A DNA stretch of 64,000 bases from a bacterium (GTDB taxonomy: Bacteria > JAJVIF01). The position numbers and the translations under genes were made by a program. Under the pieces are notes generated by a model that was given only the letters and a program-made list of their open reading frames with translations, had not been told where the DNA came from and made no database searches. Within the stretch, counting starts at the first letter, position 1. Each line of letters starts with the position of its first letter. Below are positions 1 through 8,261 of the stretch, piece after piece. Where the stretch lies: the NCBI GenBank assembly GCA_022072165.1, contig JAJVIF010000001.1, forward strand, positions 1,550,001-1,614,000, read 5' to 3'.

Positions 1-185
1 GACGCGCCTCACCCTCCTGGTGCCAGCGTGACCGGCGGGGGCAGACGGCTGTGAACTCGTCTGCAGCAGATCCTCCGATGACTGTCACCCAGAGCCCCAT
101 ACCCCGACCGGGCGCCGGTCGCGGCTGAAAATCCGGGTTATCGCTGGGTATCGGCAGCCCGGCTTGAGGCTTGAGGGTCTCGGGG

Positions 186-205
186 AAATTTTTCCGGAAA
201 ATTTT
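186..205. repeat. AT-rich inverted repeat upstream of the first glycosyltransferase
   Basis: Eight-base arms at 186-193 and 198-205 flank a CCGG centre, with one mismatched pair. It is an AT island in GC-rich DNA, 45 bases before the ATG at 250, so it may be an operator or an UP-like promoter element. The rest of 1-249 holds no convincing gene. Confidence 0.35.
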
Positions 206-235
206 GCCAGTCCTGCCTGACCCGGTGGCACCCCT

Positions 236-241
236 GATAAT
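236..241 (+). promoter_or_regulatory. Possible -10 box (GATAAT) of a leaderless gene
   Basis: GATAAT lies eight bases before the ATG at 250, so transcription would start at or next to the start codon. No Shine-Dalgarno sequence precedes this ATG, which supports a leaderless transcript. No good -35 box is seen at 16-18 bases. Confidence 0.35.
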
Positions 242-249
242 CACCCCTA

Positions 250-1353
250 ATGTCCGCCCCCACCCTGGCTTTGGTGACTGACGCTGGCGCGCTCCACGCT
301 CAGCGCTGGGCGATGGCCTTCCGCGACCGGGGCTGGCAAGTCCGCCTTCTCACCTGGGGGAGCCTGGCGGACCTGCCGGGCATCGAGACCATCCCCGTAC
401 TCGACGCACGTCCAGGCGCGGGTCGGGGCCCCCTGAGTGCGCTCACCGGGTACCGCCAGCTCCGGCAGCGCTTGGAGGAGGCGGACCTCGTCCATGTCCA
501 TTCCCTGCCGGCGGGTCGCTGGGTGACCTGCCTCACCGGACTCCCGCGACTGATGATCACGTCCTGGGGGACCGATGCCATGCCGCGTCAGGGGGCGCTT
601 TCGGCGGCGCAGAAGCGCTGGGTGACCTACGGGCTGCGACAGGCGCAGGCGATCGGAGCCTACTCCCAGTTCGCCCGCACCGCCCTGATCCGCCACTACC
701 GCCTGCCAGACGCGCGGGTGCACTGGACGCCTTTGGGTGTCGACCTGACCTGCTTCGATGCCTCCCGCTTCCCCACTCCGCCAGCGGAACCGCTGGTCAT
801 CGGGTTCTTTAAGCACCTGCGCCCCATCTATGGCCCACAGGTGCTCCTGGAGGCGCTGTCGCTTTTTCGGCATCAGTGGACCGGTCCCTGGGAAGCACGA
901 CTCTATGGCGATGGCCCGCTGCAACAGGATCTCGCACGCCGTATCGATGAGCTGCAGCTTCAGGAGCACGTACGACTCGCCGGACGAGTGCGCCATGAGG
1001 ACCTGCCAGCGGCAATGGCCGCTTGTCATCTGGTCGTGAGTCCGAGTTTGGTGGAGGAGTCGCTGGGATTGGCGAGTCTGGAGGCACAGGCGCTGGGACT
1101 GCCGGTCATTAACAGCGGTCTGGGAGGGATGCCGGAGACCTGCGTGCCCGGGGAGTCGGGATTCTTGGCACCGCCCGGCGAACCTGCCGCGTTGGCGTCG
1201 CTGCTGTTACGCCTGGCCCGAGACCCGGCATTGCGAGCACAGATGGGGCAGCGTGGACGTCAGTTTGTGCATGAAGCGGGCTACGTCTGGGCAAAGTGTG
1301 TGGATCGGGCAGATGCGATCCAACGATCGCTACTGGTGCCCCGAGAAAAATGA
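250..1353 (+). CDS. Glycosyltransferase family 4 (GT-B fold)
   Basis: A 367-residue cytoplasmic glycosyltransferase of the GT4 type, which moves a sugar from a nucleotide-sugar donor onto a glycan or lipid acceptor. The N-terminal acceptor domain opens with a Rossmann-like strand (ALVTDAGALHAQRWAMAFRDRGW). The C-terminal donor domain has the family E-x7-E motif in EESLGLASLEAQALGLPV at about residue 270, followed by GGMPE. Length is normal for GT4. The ATG at 250 is the first in frame and has no Shine-Dalgarno sequence. The gene runs towards a minus-strand lipoprotein gene and the two share a palindrome between their ends. Donor and acceptor cannot be told from sequence. Confidence 0.88.
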   Translation: MSAPTLALVTDAGALHAQRWAMAFRDRGWQVRLLTWGSLADLPGIETIPVLDARPGAGRGPLSALTGYRQLRQRLEEADLVHVHSLPAGRWVTCLTGLPRLMITSWGTDAMPRQGALSAAQKRWVTYGLRQAQAIGAYSQFARTALIRHYRLPDARVHWTPLGVDLTCFDASRFPTPPAEPLVIGFFKHLRPIYGPQVLLEALSLFRHQWTGPWEARLYGDGPLQQDLARRIDELQLQEHVRLAGRVRHEDLPAAMAACHLVVSPSLVEESLGLASLEAQALGLPVINSGLGGMPETCVPGESGFLAPPGEPAALASLLLRLARDPALRAQMGQRGRQFVHEAGYVWAKCVDRADAIQRSLLVPREK

Positions 1354-1355
1354 CA

Positions 1356-1379
1356 CCAGCCGCGACATGTCGCGGCTGG
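1356..1379. terminator. Perfect 24-base palindrome between convergent genes, likely bidirectional terminator
   Basis: Positions 1356-1379 read the same on both strands (arms CCAGCCGCGACA). It sits between the stop of the plus-strand glycosyltransferase (1353) and the stop of the minus-strand lipoprotein gene (1408). Read on the minus strand, the hairpin is followed within five bases by an ATTTTT tract, as in a Rho-independent terminator. Confidence 0.6.
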
Positions 1380-1407
1380 GGAGTCACGGCGGTTGTCAGC
1401 GTTGCGA

Positions 1408-2685
1408 CTACTGGGCGTCGTCAGAAGCGACGGTTCCCGATTCGATGGAGATCGCCTGGTCGGTGGGTGAGCCGGAATGCGGCACGGTCTCAATTCTGAC
1501 AGGCTCGCCCACATCGGCCTTCGGTGGCGCACTGGTGGGATTCAGGACCACCACGACCCCGGTGGGGGTCTTGCCGGTCTTGAGGGTCTTCTCGGGTGTG
1601 AAGTCTCCGAGACTCACGACCGTCAAAGTGTCATCCCCCCTGTTGGTCACCCACAGGCGACCGGCATGTGTGTCCAGGGCCAGCATGTATGGTTCAGCGC
1701 CGGTTTTGGCGCGATTCGAGACCTGACCTGTGGTGGCATCGATGCGGAGGGCCTCGCCTTTGTCCTGCAGGGTGGCGTAGTAGAACGCTCCGGTCCCATC
1801 GGCGATGATCCCCTGGGGCTGTCCATCCAGCGCCCATTCCCCGATGATCCCTTTGGTCTTGGCGCTGACGCCGACAATTTTGTTGCTGCCACTCACGGTG
1901 ACATAGAAGGAGGCGTTATCCGGGGCAGCGGCAATCTGACTGGGGCGATCGCCCACCGGGATCCGGGCGACTTCCACAGGCCCCTGGTCATTGCCGAGGA
2001 AATCGAGCAGGTACACATGGTCCGGGTCGGTGGTGCCGTTGGGGTCATTGGCCGCGATGGCGATGTAGCGTCCATCGGGGGAAAAGGCGATGCCGAAGGG
2101 TCCGGGCCCCGCGGTGATCTCGGCGTTGCGCTTTCGTTCTTCGTCGCTCTGATCCCGGACATACACCTTGTTGTTCTGCCAGTCGGAAACCGCAGCCCAC
2201 ATACCATCCTGACTGATGGTGACAAAGACGGCATCGGGGTTGTCATCGGGATTGCCGACGACACCCTTCTGCCGGATGCTGTTACCGGAGTTCGGGTCGA
2301 TCGCCCAGAGGGACCCACTGCGGAAGATGTCCTGAATGCCCCCTTCCGGTGTGGTCTTGGCGATGTCATCCAGACTCATGAACCGGGCAGGGAAGAAGAT
2401 CGTGTTCTGCTGCGGATGGCGGACCAGGTTGCCGGGCTGATGTCCAGTCCGGACAGTCCCCGGCACAGCGGTCAGCGTTTCCAGATCGAAGACACTCAGG
2501 GTGTCCTCGCCACTGTTCGCCACATAGGCGACGCCCTTCGAGTGCGCTTCGAACACCGGACGGGGCGGTCCGGCGGGCTTTGCCGGCTCCTCGGCCTTTT
2601 TCTTGGTGGTACTGGTGTTCTGCCCTGCGGGCGTACAGCCCAGCAAACAGGCGAGACCGAGGGTCGCGAATAGCAGCGAGCGCAT
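1408..2685 (-). CDS. YVTN-type beta-propeller lipoprotein
   Basis: A 425-residue protein with a lipoprotein signal peptide (MRSLLFATLGLACLLGC), so probably anchored in a membrane facing the periplasm or the outside. The rest is blade-like repeats such as YVANSGEDTLSVFDLETL, AVSDWQNNKVYVRD and LWVTNRGDDTLTVVSLGD, typical of YVTN/lactonase-like beta-propellers. The start at 2685 is chosen because a GGAGG Shine-Dalgarno lies just upstream and because it begins the signal peptide; longer in-frame starts give a non-signal N-terminus. Such propellers are binding scaffolds or, less often, hydrolases. No catalytic residues were identified, so the substrate is unknown. Confidence 0.85.
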   Translation of the reverse strand: MRSLLFATLGLACLLGCTPAGQNTSTTKKKAEEPAKPAGPPRPVFEAHSKGVAYVANSGEDTLSVFDLETLTAVPGTVRTGHQPGNLVRHPQQNTIFFPARFMSLDDIAKTTPEGGIQDIFRSGSLWAIDPNSGNSIRQKGVVGNPDDNPDAVFVTISQDGMWAAVSDWQNNKVYVRDQSDEERKRNAEITAGPGPFGIAFSPDGRYIAIAANDPNGTTDPDHVYLLDFLGNDQGPVEVARIPVGDRPSQIAAAPDNASFYVTVSGSNKIVGVSAKTKGIIGEWALDGQPQGIIADGTGAFYYATLQDKGEALRIDATTGQVSNRAKTGAEPYMLALDTHAGRLWVTNRGDDTLTVVSLGDFTPEKTLKTGKTPTGVVVVLNPTSAPPKADVGEPVRIETVPHSGSPTDQAISIESGTVASDDAQ

Positions 2686-2905
2686 GCGCCCCAACCTCCG
2701 AGCATCCCGGCATTCCGGGCAGTTGTTGATATGGCCGTCGTACCGCAGTCGGCGCCTGCTGTCTGCCCGACTGCACCCGGGGAGTGTAAACCCTACCGGG
2801 CTGGACTTAAGGATGCAAGCGGCGATTACGCAGCACCCCTGGTCCACTCAGCCAAGCGCCCCGGCGTGGACACCGGGGCGCCTGGAAAAGAGTTGTTGCG
2901 ACCCC

Positions 2906-4069
2906 TTACCGCAGTGGCTGATGCCGACTGGGGGGAGGAGCCGTGCGCTGGTCGATGCCGACCCAGCGGACCCGGACGAAGGTCCCCTGGAACGGCCGGA
3001 CCCAGAAGTCGTCCACCCGGTCAGGCTGCACCCAACCCTGGGCATCGGCGAGCTGCTGACTCGCTGGCCGGGTCGGATTCGCCTCAACATCCATGTGAAC
3101 CGGCGGAAGCGTCCCGAGGGCCAACAGCGCGAAGAGCACGAGGCTCAGCACCGACCGCCCATACTCCCCGGCTCGCAAATGCCAGGGACGGGTGCCCCGC
3201 AGATCGAGGAGCAACTCGATCCGTTCCCGGACATTCCCCATCCCGTGCAAAGCGGGCGATGCAGCGGCGGTCTGCTGGTTGGAGATCGCGAATCCACCAG
3301 CGCCACTGACGAACGGGCTGATGGAAAGGAGCTTGCAGAGTGCCTGGGCGAGGCCGGTCGCCGACGACACCCGTTTCGCCGCCGCATCCGCCTCCCATTC
3401 CCGCTGCTGCTGCCAGTGCTCGGCATAGGTGCGAATCACGGGAATGTAGAAGAAGAGATGGCTGAGGATACTGAGGATGAAGCCCTTGAGGGGGTCCCGG
3501 TTCCGCTGGTGATGCACCTCGTGCATGATCACCGACCCGAGTTCCAGGTCATCCAGGGCATCGAGGAGCCCGGTGGAGATGTAGATCCGCGTGACGAAGA
3601 TCCCGAGCACAAAGGCGCGGGGCACCGGGTCACCGTAGACCACGAAGGGGAGGTCATACTGTTGCAGGGCGGTGAGGCGGTCTTTGAGGACCGAGTTCGG
3701 CACCTGGGTGGTCCGGAAATACTCCTTCACCCGCTGATGTCGCGCGTGAATCCCCCAGGCCGCCACGATCGCCCGGGCGATACCCGTTGCCACCAGCAGG
3801 ACCAGTGCCACCTGGCAGGCGAAACTCAGGTTCAGGTGAGCCCGGAGGGGGTCCAGCTGTAGCGTCGTGGTAAGCCGGCCAAAAAGGTCCGGCCAGAAGG
3901 GGTACAGGGAGTAGAAGATCAGGAGGGGGTAGACAAGCAGCGACAGCAGGGCCCAGGGTGCCCGGATTTCGTGCGGCCGCATGGGCTGCACCTGATCCGT
4001 CCGGCTTGCTCCTGCCAGTGCTGTACTCACGAAAGCCCCCGCCATCCGGGCCGGGCCCCGGATGAACAC
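2906..4069 (-). CDS. M56/BlaR1-like membrane metallopeptidase
   Basis: A 387-residue membrane protein with hydrophobic segments near residues 40-65 and 85-110 and a zinc-protease HExxH motif in VIMHEVHHQRNRDP at about residue 185. This matches the M56 (BlaR1/MecR1) or closely related M48 topology, in which a membrane protease responds to an outside signal. The gene starts five bases after the stop of a BlaI-type repressor, the usual pairing in which the protease leads to repressor loss. The start is uncertain: GTG at 4069, or ATG at 4045 or 3982; none has a strong ribosome site. No penicillin-binding sensor domain is obvious in the C-terminal part, so the signal need not be a beta-lactam. Confidence 0.8.
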   Translation of the reverse strand: MFIRGPARMAGAFVSTALAGASRTDQVQPMRPHEIRAPWALLSLLVYPLLIFYSLYPFWPDLFGRLTTTLQLDPLRAHLNLSFACQVALVLLVATGIARAIVAAWGIHARHQRVKEYFRTTQVPNSVLKDRLTALQQYDLPFVVYGDPVPRAFVLGIFVTRIYISTGLLDALDDLELGSVIMHEVHHQRNRDPLKGFILSILSHLFFYIPVIRTYAEHWQQQREWEADAAAKRVSSATGLAQALCKLLSISPFVSGAGGFAISNQQTAAASPALHGMGNVRERIELLLDLRGTRPWHLRAGEYGRSVLSLVLFALLALGTLPPVHMDVEANPTRPASQQLADAQGWVQPDRVDDFWVRPFQGTFVRVRWVGIDQRTAPPPSRHQPLR

Positions 4070-4073
4070 AAAT

Positions 4074-4487
4074 TTACTTTTCGGCCTGCCGCTGCTGAAT
4101 GAGGTCCATCAGCGCCTGCAGCTCCGCGGGATTCTGCTGATCCAGCAGGTCCACCATCGCGGCGACGGTCTGGGTGGGGGAGAGTTCCAACAGGCCCGCG
4201 AGGACGTTGCGGGAGACCTGCGCCGTGAACTCTTCCTGGGTCGAGGTGGCGCTGTAGAGATACCGGCCTTCAACCTTGTCCTTGATCACAAGTTCTTTGG
4301 GGACGAGCCGCTCAAGAACCGTCAGGACGGTGGTGTAGGCCACGCGACGGTGTTGACGGAGGGACTCGAAAATCTCACGCCCCGTCAGGGGAGCGGAGGC
4401 CCGCCAGAGAATGCCCATCAGTTCCTTTTCGAGGGGACCGAGGATTTTCTCCATACGGGAATTTTCGGGCTTGAAGTTAAGAGCCAT
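4074..4487 (-). CDS. BlaI/MecI/CopY-family transcriptional repressor
   Basis: A 137-residue winged-helix repressor. The family N-terminal domain is clear (LGPLEKELMGILWRASAPLT, then VAYTTVLTVLERL as the recognition helix region and the wing around DKVEGRYLYSA). The C-terminal half is the helical dimerisation part where family members are cut during induction. It is the first gene of an operon with the M56 peptidase and has a well-formed promoter upstream (4542-4570), so autoregulation is likely. The target genes are unknown; no beta-lactamase lies nearby. Confidence 0.9.
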   Translation of the reverse strand: MALNFKPENSRMEKILGPLEKELMGILWRASAPLTGREIFESLRQHRRVAYTTVLTVLERLVPKELVIKDKVEGRYLYSATSTQEEFTAQVSRNVLAGLLELSPTQTVAAMVDLLDQQNPAELQALMDLIQQRQAEK

Positions 4488-4541
4488 GGGAGCGAGACCT
4501 TTGCTCGGAAAGACGTAGACACCGCGGGGAGTAGCGTCGAC

Positions 4542-4570
4542 ATTGTACCTGCCGGTCCACTGAGCGTCAA
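4542..4570 (-). promoter_or_regulatory. Sigma-70-type promoter of the repressor/peptidase operon
   Basis: On the minus strand TTGACG (4565-4570) is followed after exactly 17 bases by TACAAT (4542-4547), 55 bases before the ATG at 4487. An inverted repeat ACCGGA-N7-TCCGGT at 4575-4593 lies just upstream of the -35 box and is a candidate operator. Confidence 0.7.
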
Positions 4571-4643
4571 TGAGACCGGAAGTAGTGTCCGGTTTTTGGT
4601 CAGCAATGCCCTACATCAGTCTGCATCCTGCCCCACGCCCCGG

Positions 4644-6026
4644 TCAGGGCTCCCGGGGGCTCTCCCCCGCGCCAGGAGTCGCATATGAGCTGTCGGAATC
4701 CTCCAGATGGTCGCCTTGCGCCGACATCAGGGTCTGGGTCCGGAGCTGTTCCAACAGTCGCTCCTCTTCCTCCGCCTGGGCCAGTCTGGCGGCATCGACC
4801 GCTGGTTTATCAGGGCGGAGCAGCACCTGACGGAGGCCCTGGACCCGGGCGAGCCAGGTCTGGCTGGCGGCATAGTGCTGACGTCGACTGCGAGCGGCGG
4901 GATCCTCCGTGAGCTGCTCTTCGATCCCGGTAACCCACTCCTGCACGGATGAGCCGGTCCGGACCAGGTCGCCGAACGCCCGGAGTTCCTCCAGAGGCGA
5001 AGCCATCACGGGGAGCCCGGAAGCGAGGTACTCATAGACCTTGACATGATCCGCCACGGAAGTCAGGCGGATCACCAGCTGCGGCAGGATACCGATGCTG
5101 GCGTGGGCGGCATAGGCTGGGAGGTCCCCATGCGCTTTGCGCCCCAACAGATGGCAATTTGGGAGGCTCCGGAGACTGGCAAACGGACGCATGGGTGGTC
5201 CCAGCAGGACCACCTGCCAGTCTGGTCGTGCTTTGCAGAGACCAGCGACCAGCGCTTCATCGAACCATTGCGCCAGCGAGCCGAAGTACAGGAGCACCGG
5301 GCCCCGCTTCGCGATCGGAGCCAGATCCGCCGGCATCGGGACCGCGTCACGGTCGCTGAGATTGAACTCGGCAGGATCGCAGGCATTGCGCAGCTGCACC
5401 AGTCGCCGGGGGCTCCCCTGCGGCGAACGCATCCGGGGGCCTGAGCGGACCGGGCGCTGCCGCTCCCCAGCTTTCAGACGGAGAGTTGCGGCCGAGCTAA
5501 AGATGGTGATATCGCACTGCTGAAAAAGGCGTCGCTCCAGGTCTAACGTGACCTCGGGTCGCCGACTCGGCACCGGAAAGTGTTCAAATTCATCGCAGCA
5601 GTCATAGACCGCCCTGGCCACATCGATCAGTGGCAGCCAGTCGGCAGCAAGGGGATTGCAAGCGAGGAAGATCAGGCGATTGTGCGGGATGGGTCCCAGC
5701 ACCTGCTCCATCGCGGCGGCATAACGACGATGGTTCAGGGCATTGATGCGTCGGCTCCAGTACCCCACGGGGACCCCCGGTGGCGGGGTCCAGACCCACA
5801 GGTAGGGGCCGACCTCCCGGGGCTCCTGACGCCAGGCGGTCCAGTTACTCGCGGGTTTTTCAGGGGACCGTCCAACCGTGAGCCAGTTCCCGGGTTCCTC
5901 GACATACAGCACTCCGACCCCCAGCCCGGCGAGGCCGCTGGCGAAGTGCTGGTGGCGTTGCCAGATGCCGCTGAATGCGTTGGCGTCGGCGAAGACCACC
6001 TGGATAGCGTCCCAGGAAAAGGGCAT
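4644..6026 (-). CDS. Glycosyltransferase, GT-B fold (family 4-like)
   Basis: A 460-residue cytoplasmic glycosyltransferase. The N-terminal domain has the usual acceptor-side pattern (IWQRHQHFASGLAGLGVGVLYVEEPG) and the C-terminal domain has GT-B donor-side features (LLYFGSLAQWFDEALVAGL, then VYEYLASGLPVMASPLEELR near residue 335). The last 60 residues form a charged extension beyond the catalytic domains. It is monocistronic or the end of a short run; it is probably used for surface glycans, like the enzyme at the left edge. Sugar and acceptor are unknown. The TATAAT box at 6036-6041 suggests a transcript with almost no leader. Confidence 0.82.
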   Translation of the reverse strand: MPFSWDAIQVVFADANAFSGIWQRHQHFASGLAGLGVGVLYVEEPGNWLTVGRSPEKPASNWTAWRQEPREVGPYLWVWTPPPGVPVGYWSRRINALNHRRYAAAMEQVLGPIPHNRLIFLACNPLAADWLPLIDVARAVYDCCDEFEHFPVPSRRPEVTLDLERRLFQQCDITIFSSAATLRLKAGERQRPVRSGPRMRSPQGSPRRLVQLRNACDPAEFNLSDRDAVPMPADLAPIAKRGPVLLYFGSLAQWFDEALVAGLCKARPDWQVVLLGPPMRPFASLRSLPNCHLLGRKAHGDLPAYAAHASIGILPQLVIRLTSVADHVKVYEYLASGLPVMASPLEELRAFGDLVRTGSSVQEWVTGIEEQLTEDPAARSRRQHYAASQTWLARVQGLRQVLLRPDKPAVDAARLAQAEEEERLLEQLRTQTLMSAQGDHLEDSDSSYATPGAGESPREP

Positions 6027-6035
6027 AGCGGCCTG

Positions 6036-6041
6036 ATTATA
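6036..6041 (-). promoter_or_regulatory. Candidate -10 box TATAAT, near-leaderless start
   Basis: Minus-strand TATAAT ends nine bases before the ATG at 6026, so the mRNA leader would be about three bases. No good -35 box is seen at normal spacing. Confidence 0.4.
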
Positions 6042-6056
6042 GAGACGAGAGTCGCC

Positions 6057-6215
6057 TTAGCGTCCGGGGCCAAGGTGGGCGAAGAACAGGAAGGTTTCGA
6101 CGAGTTCGAAGCAGACCCGGAGAGTCATGCCGACCGTCCAGCCCGCGAGGACCGGAACAACAGTCAGGCCACCCAACTCGGCCCAGAGTGACCAGGACCG
6201 GGCGGGGTGGCCCAT
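6057..6215 (-). CDS. Small hydrophobic protein, possible single- or two-pass membrane protein
   Basis: A 52-residue frame with a hydrophobic core (LTVVPVLAGWTVGMTLRVCF and VETFLFFAHL) and codon choice like its neighbours. It lies between the stop of the His-rich secreted protein gene (6250) and the next glycosyltransferase, on the same strand. The frame stays open further upstream, but that part is Arg/Ser-rich shadow sequence over the neighbouring gene. No ribosome site precedes the ATG at 6215. It faintly resembles small AtpI/AtpZ-like membrane proteins; I make no functional claim. Confidence 0.4.
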   Translation of the reverse strand: MGHPARSWSLWAELGGLTVVPVLAGWTVGMTLRVCFELVETFLFFAHLGPGR

Positions 6216-6249
6216 GAGTGTCGTTGGAGGAGTCAGGGAGGACCGGACT

Positions 6250-7530
6250 CTAGCGGCGATTCTTCGCCGCGCGGTCTTCGCGGACTTCGCGCTCGATGCG
6301 GTTGACCTTGCTCTCCCGCTCGTTGGCATCGATGTGATGCGTGTACTGCTTCCAGCGCTGGAGGTTGGCATCACCGCTGTTCGCGACCCGCTCCCGGGGC
6401 GCTCCCTCGCCTCGCTTGCGGTACTCCCGCTGCGGCGCCTTGTCGATGCCATAGGCATGGCGGAGATGGTTGACGTACCAGGCAGGTACGGGGTGGCTGA
6501 GTTCGCGCAGCAACTGGCCGGTGAAGTCCCTGGCCAGCCCGGTGGTCATGGCGCGGCTGGAGGAGGGATTCCACCAGTCGCTGGTATTGCGAACTTCCTG
6601 CCGGGTGCCGTAGATCGGCTCGCCGGTCGCTCCATCGAGGACGTAGAGGTTCACCACCAGTTCGCCACGACGCCGGGGAAAAATCTGCCCCAGGAGGTGC
6701 GAATCCTTGGTATCGCCCCAGCTGCTGATTGAGCCGATGATGAGGCCATCGACATCCAGCGCGTCGGCCATCATGCGGATTTCCTCAGCGGTGTAGTCGG
6801 TCCCGAGGGTCCCGAGGGCCATCCCGGACGCTGGCGCAGCGTTGCGGCTGCGATACTCCGCGACCCGCTTCGAGGCCTCACGCTTGATGGTGTCGCTGAG
6901 GTCGACGCCCTGCAGACTGCTGTTGAAGACAGTCCCCAGCGGGTCCTGCCCCTTCGCGCCATAGTTGAGATACGACGTGCGGAGGTCCGGCAGCCCTTTG
7001 AGCTCGATGACCGCAGCTTCCACATTTTCAGCCGGCAGGACCAGGATGCCCGTTTCGAGCAGGCTGCCAGCGAGGGTGTCCCGGAGCATCCGCTCGGCCC
7101 AGACCATGTTGAGATCGTGGCCGATGGGGGCGATGCCGCTCAGGTCATTGAGGGGGAGAATCGCGAGGCGATAGACATCCTGCGCCAGGAACTCGATGGC
7201 CGCCGCACGGAGGCGGTTCGGATGCCAGCTGTAGTCAGCGGAGTCTTCGCGATGGGGGTACTTGGCCAGCAGCCGCTGATCTTCTTTGCTCAGCCCCATG
7301 TGGCCCATACGGCGATGCTTCTTCGCCTGCTGCCCATGGTAGCTCCCGCCTTGATGGGGTCCCTTGCCCATGCCCGGATGCCCACCATGCCCGGCGGGAT
7401 CTTTGCCGCCGCAGTGGCAGGGGCCATCGCCCGGGTGCTGGTGACCGTGGCCTGGCCCCTCGGCCATGGCCGGCACCAGCAGCAGGAGGCTGGCGAGGAG
7501 GGAGAGAGTGAGGGTACGGATCGGCTGCAT
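6250..7530 (-). CDS. Secreted CsgG/GNA1162-like protein with a His/Gly-rich N-terminus
   Basis: A 426-residue protein with a signal peptide (MQPIRTLTLSLLASLLLLVPAMA). Mature residues up to about 80 are rich in His and Gly (GHGHQHPGDGPCHCGG and later HGGHPGMGKGPHQGG), a likely metal-binding tract. The following domain, about residues 110-350, has the pattern of the CsgG/LpoB/GNA1162 fold: LAILPLNDLSG, a tail-end ADALDVDGLIIGSISSWGD, then VVNLYVLDGATGEPIY. Members are periplasmic or outer-membrane-associated helper proteins. The C-terminus is a charged helix. The start at 7530 has a GGAGAA ribosome site. A trafficking or metal-handling role is an inference. Confidence 0.65.
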   Translation of the reverse strand: MQPIRTLTLSLLASLLLLVPAMAEGPGHGHQHPGDGPCHCGGKDPAGHGGHPGMGKGPHQGGSYHGQQAKKHRRMGHMGLSKEDQRLLAKYPHREDSADYSWHPNRLRAAAIEFLAQDVYRLAILPLNDLSGIAPIGHDLNMVWAERMLRDTLAGSLLETGILVLPAENVEAAVIELKGLPDLRTSYLNYGAKGQDPLGTVFNSSLQGVDLSDTIKREASKRVAEYRSRNAAPASGMALGTLGTDYTAEEIRMMADALDVDGLIIGSISSWGDTKDSHLLGQIFPRRRGELVVNLYVLDGATGEPIYGTRQEVRNTSDWWNPSSSRAMTTGLARDFTGQLLRELSHPVPAWYVNHLRHAYGIDKAPQREYRKRGEGAPRERVANSGDANLQRWKQYTHHIDANERESKVNRIEREVREDRAAKNRR

Positions 7531-7595
7531 GCTCGTTCTCCGGTTGCTGCCGGCCAAGGCCAGGCAGAAGGTGCGGCATAACTGGTCGTCAGCAA

Positions 7596-7613
7596 CAGAC
7601 GCGCAAGCGTCTG
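7596..7613 (-). terminator. Hairpin after the secretin-linked lipoprotein gene
   Basis: CAGACGC and GCGTCTG arms with a four-base loop lie ten bases past the stop of the minus-strand lipoprotein gene. There is no strong T-tract, so termination may be weak. Confidence 0.35.
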
Positions 7614-7622
7614 CCGCCAGGC

Positions 7623-8258
7623 TTACGGACAGAGGACGTTGGACGCTTTACAGAAGCTGCCGGTGTTGTCAGTGAAGGTTATAGGCAGGCTCAGCGAATC
7701 GCCGGTGCTTTCACGTGGGTCCACAACGACGACCTGCATCCCGTAGGTGTAGCGGGCCTGACCGGAAGCCCCAGTACAGAGGGCTGTGCTACCGGAAGAA
7801 TCGCCGCCGCCGAGATTCGACATTTGTACGACCACCCGGATGACACCTTTCGCGCTACCGGGCTTGTTGTACACCGTCCGGCGATCGGAGATGCCACTGA
7901 CCTGTACGGGATCCAGTTCCAGGATGCTGGACCGGCTTTGGAGGGTAAGGAAGGCATCCACATCGAGGGGTGCCTGGGTGTTCGGCACGGAGATGTAGAC
8001 CGCCACGGCGTAGGAATTCCGGAGTACCGTGAAGCTGCGGTCCCGGCAGGCGTTATTCGGACCCGCGACCCCCGTGACGAGCGTCATCTCCTCACCGGAG
8101 GCGCTGGAGGTTCGCTCCGTGCTGCCTTCGATGAAACGGACGCTGAGAATCTGCGGCTGGTCATCGGGATTCCCCGCCAGTTCCCCACCATCGCAGCCTG
8201 CCATCAGGGAGGCCGCGCACAGGAAAGATGTCAGCAGGCAGAGCCGGTTGAATGCCAT
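7623..8258 (-). CDS. Lipoprotein encoded directly after the secretin
   Basis: A 211-residue protein with a lipobox (FLCAASLMAGC) and a mature part rich in Ser, Thr and beta-prone stretches (VAVYISVPNTQAPLDVDAFL, YTYGMQVVVVDPRE). I recognise no family. It starts three bases before the secretin stop is cleared on the same strand (ATG at 8258, secretin stop at 8262-8264) with a GGAGGGGG ribosome site, so it is co-translated with the secretin. A lipoprotein in this place could act as a pilotin or an outer-membrane partner that helps the secretin assemble; that is inference from position only. Confidence 0.75.
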   Translation of the reverse strand: MAFNRLCLLTSFLCAASLMAGCDGGELAGNPDDQPQILSVRFIEGSTERTSSASGEEMTLVTGVAGPNNACRDRSFTVLRNSYAVAVYISVPNTQAPLDVDAFLTLQSRSSILELDPVQVSGISDRRTVYNKPGSAKGVIRVVVQMSNLGGGDSSGSTALCTGASGQARYTYGMQVVVVDPRESTGDSLSLPITFTDNTGSFCKASNVLCP

Positions 8259-8261
8259 GGA

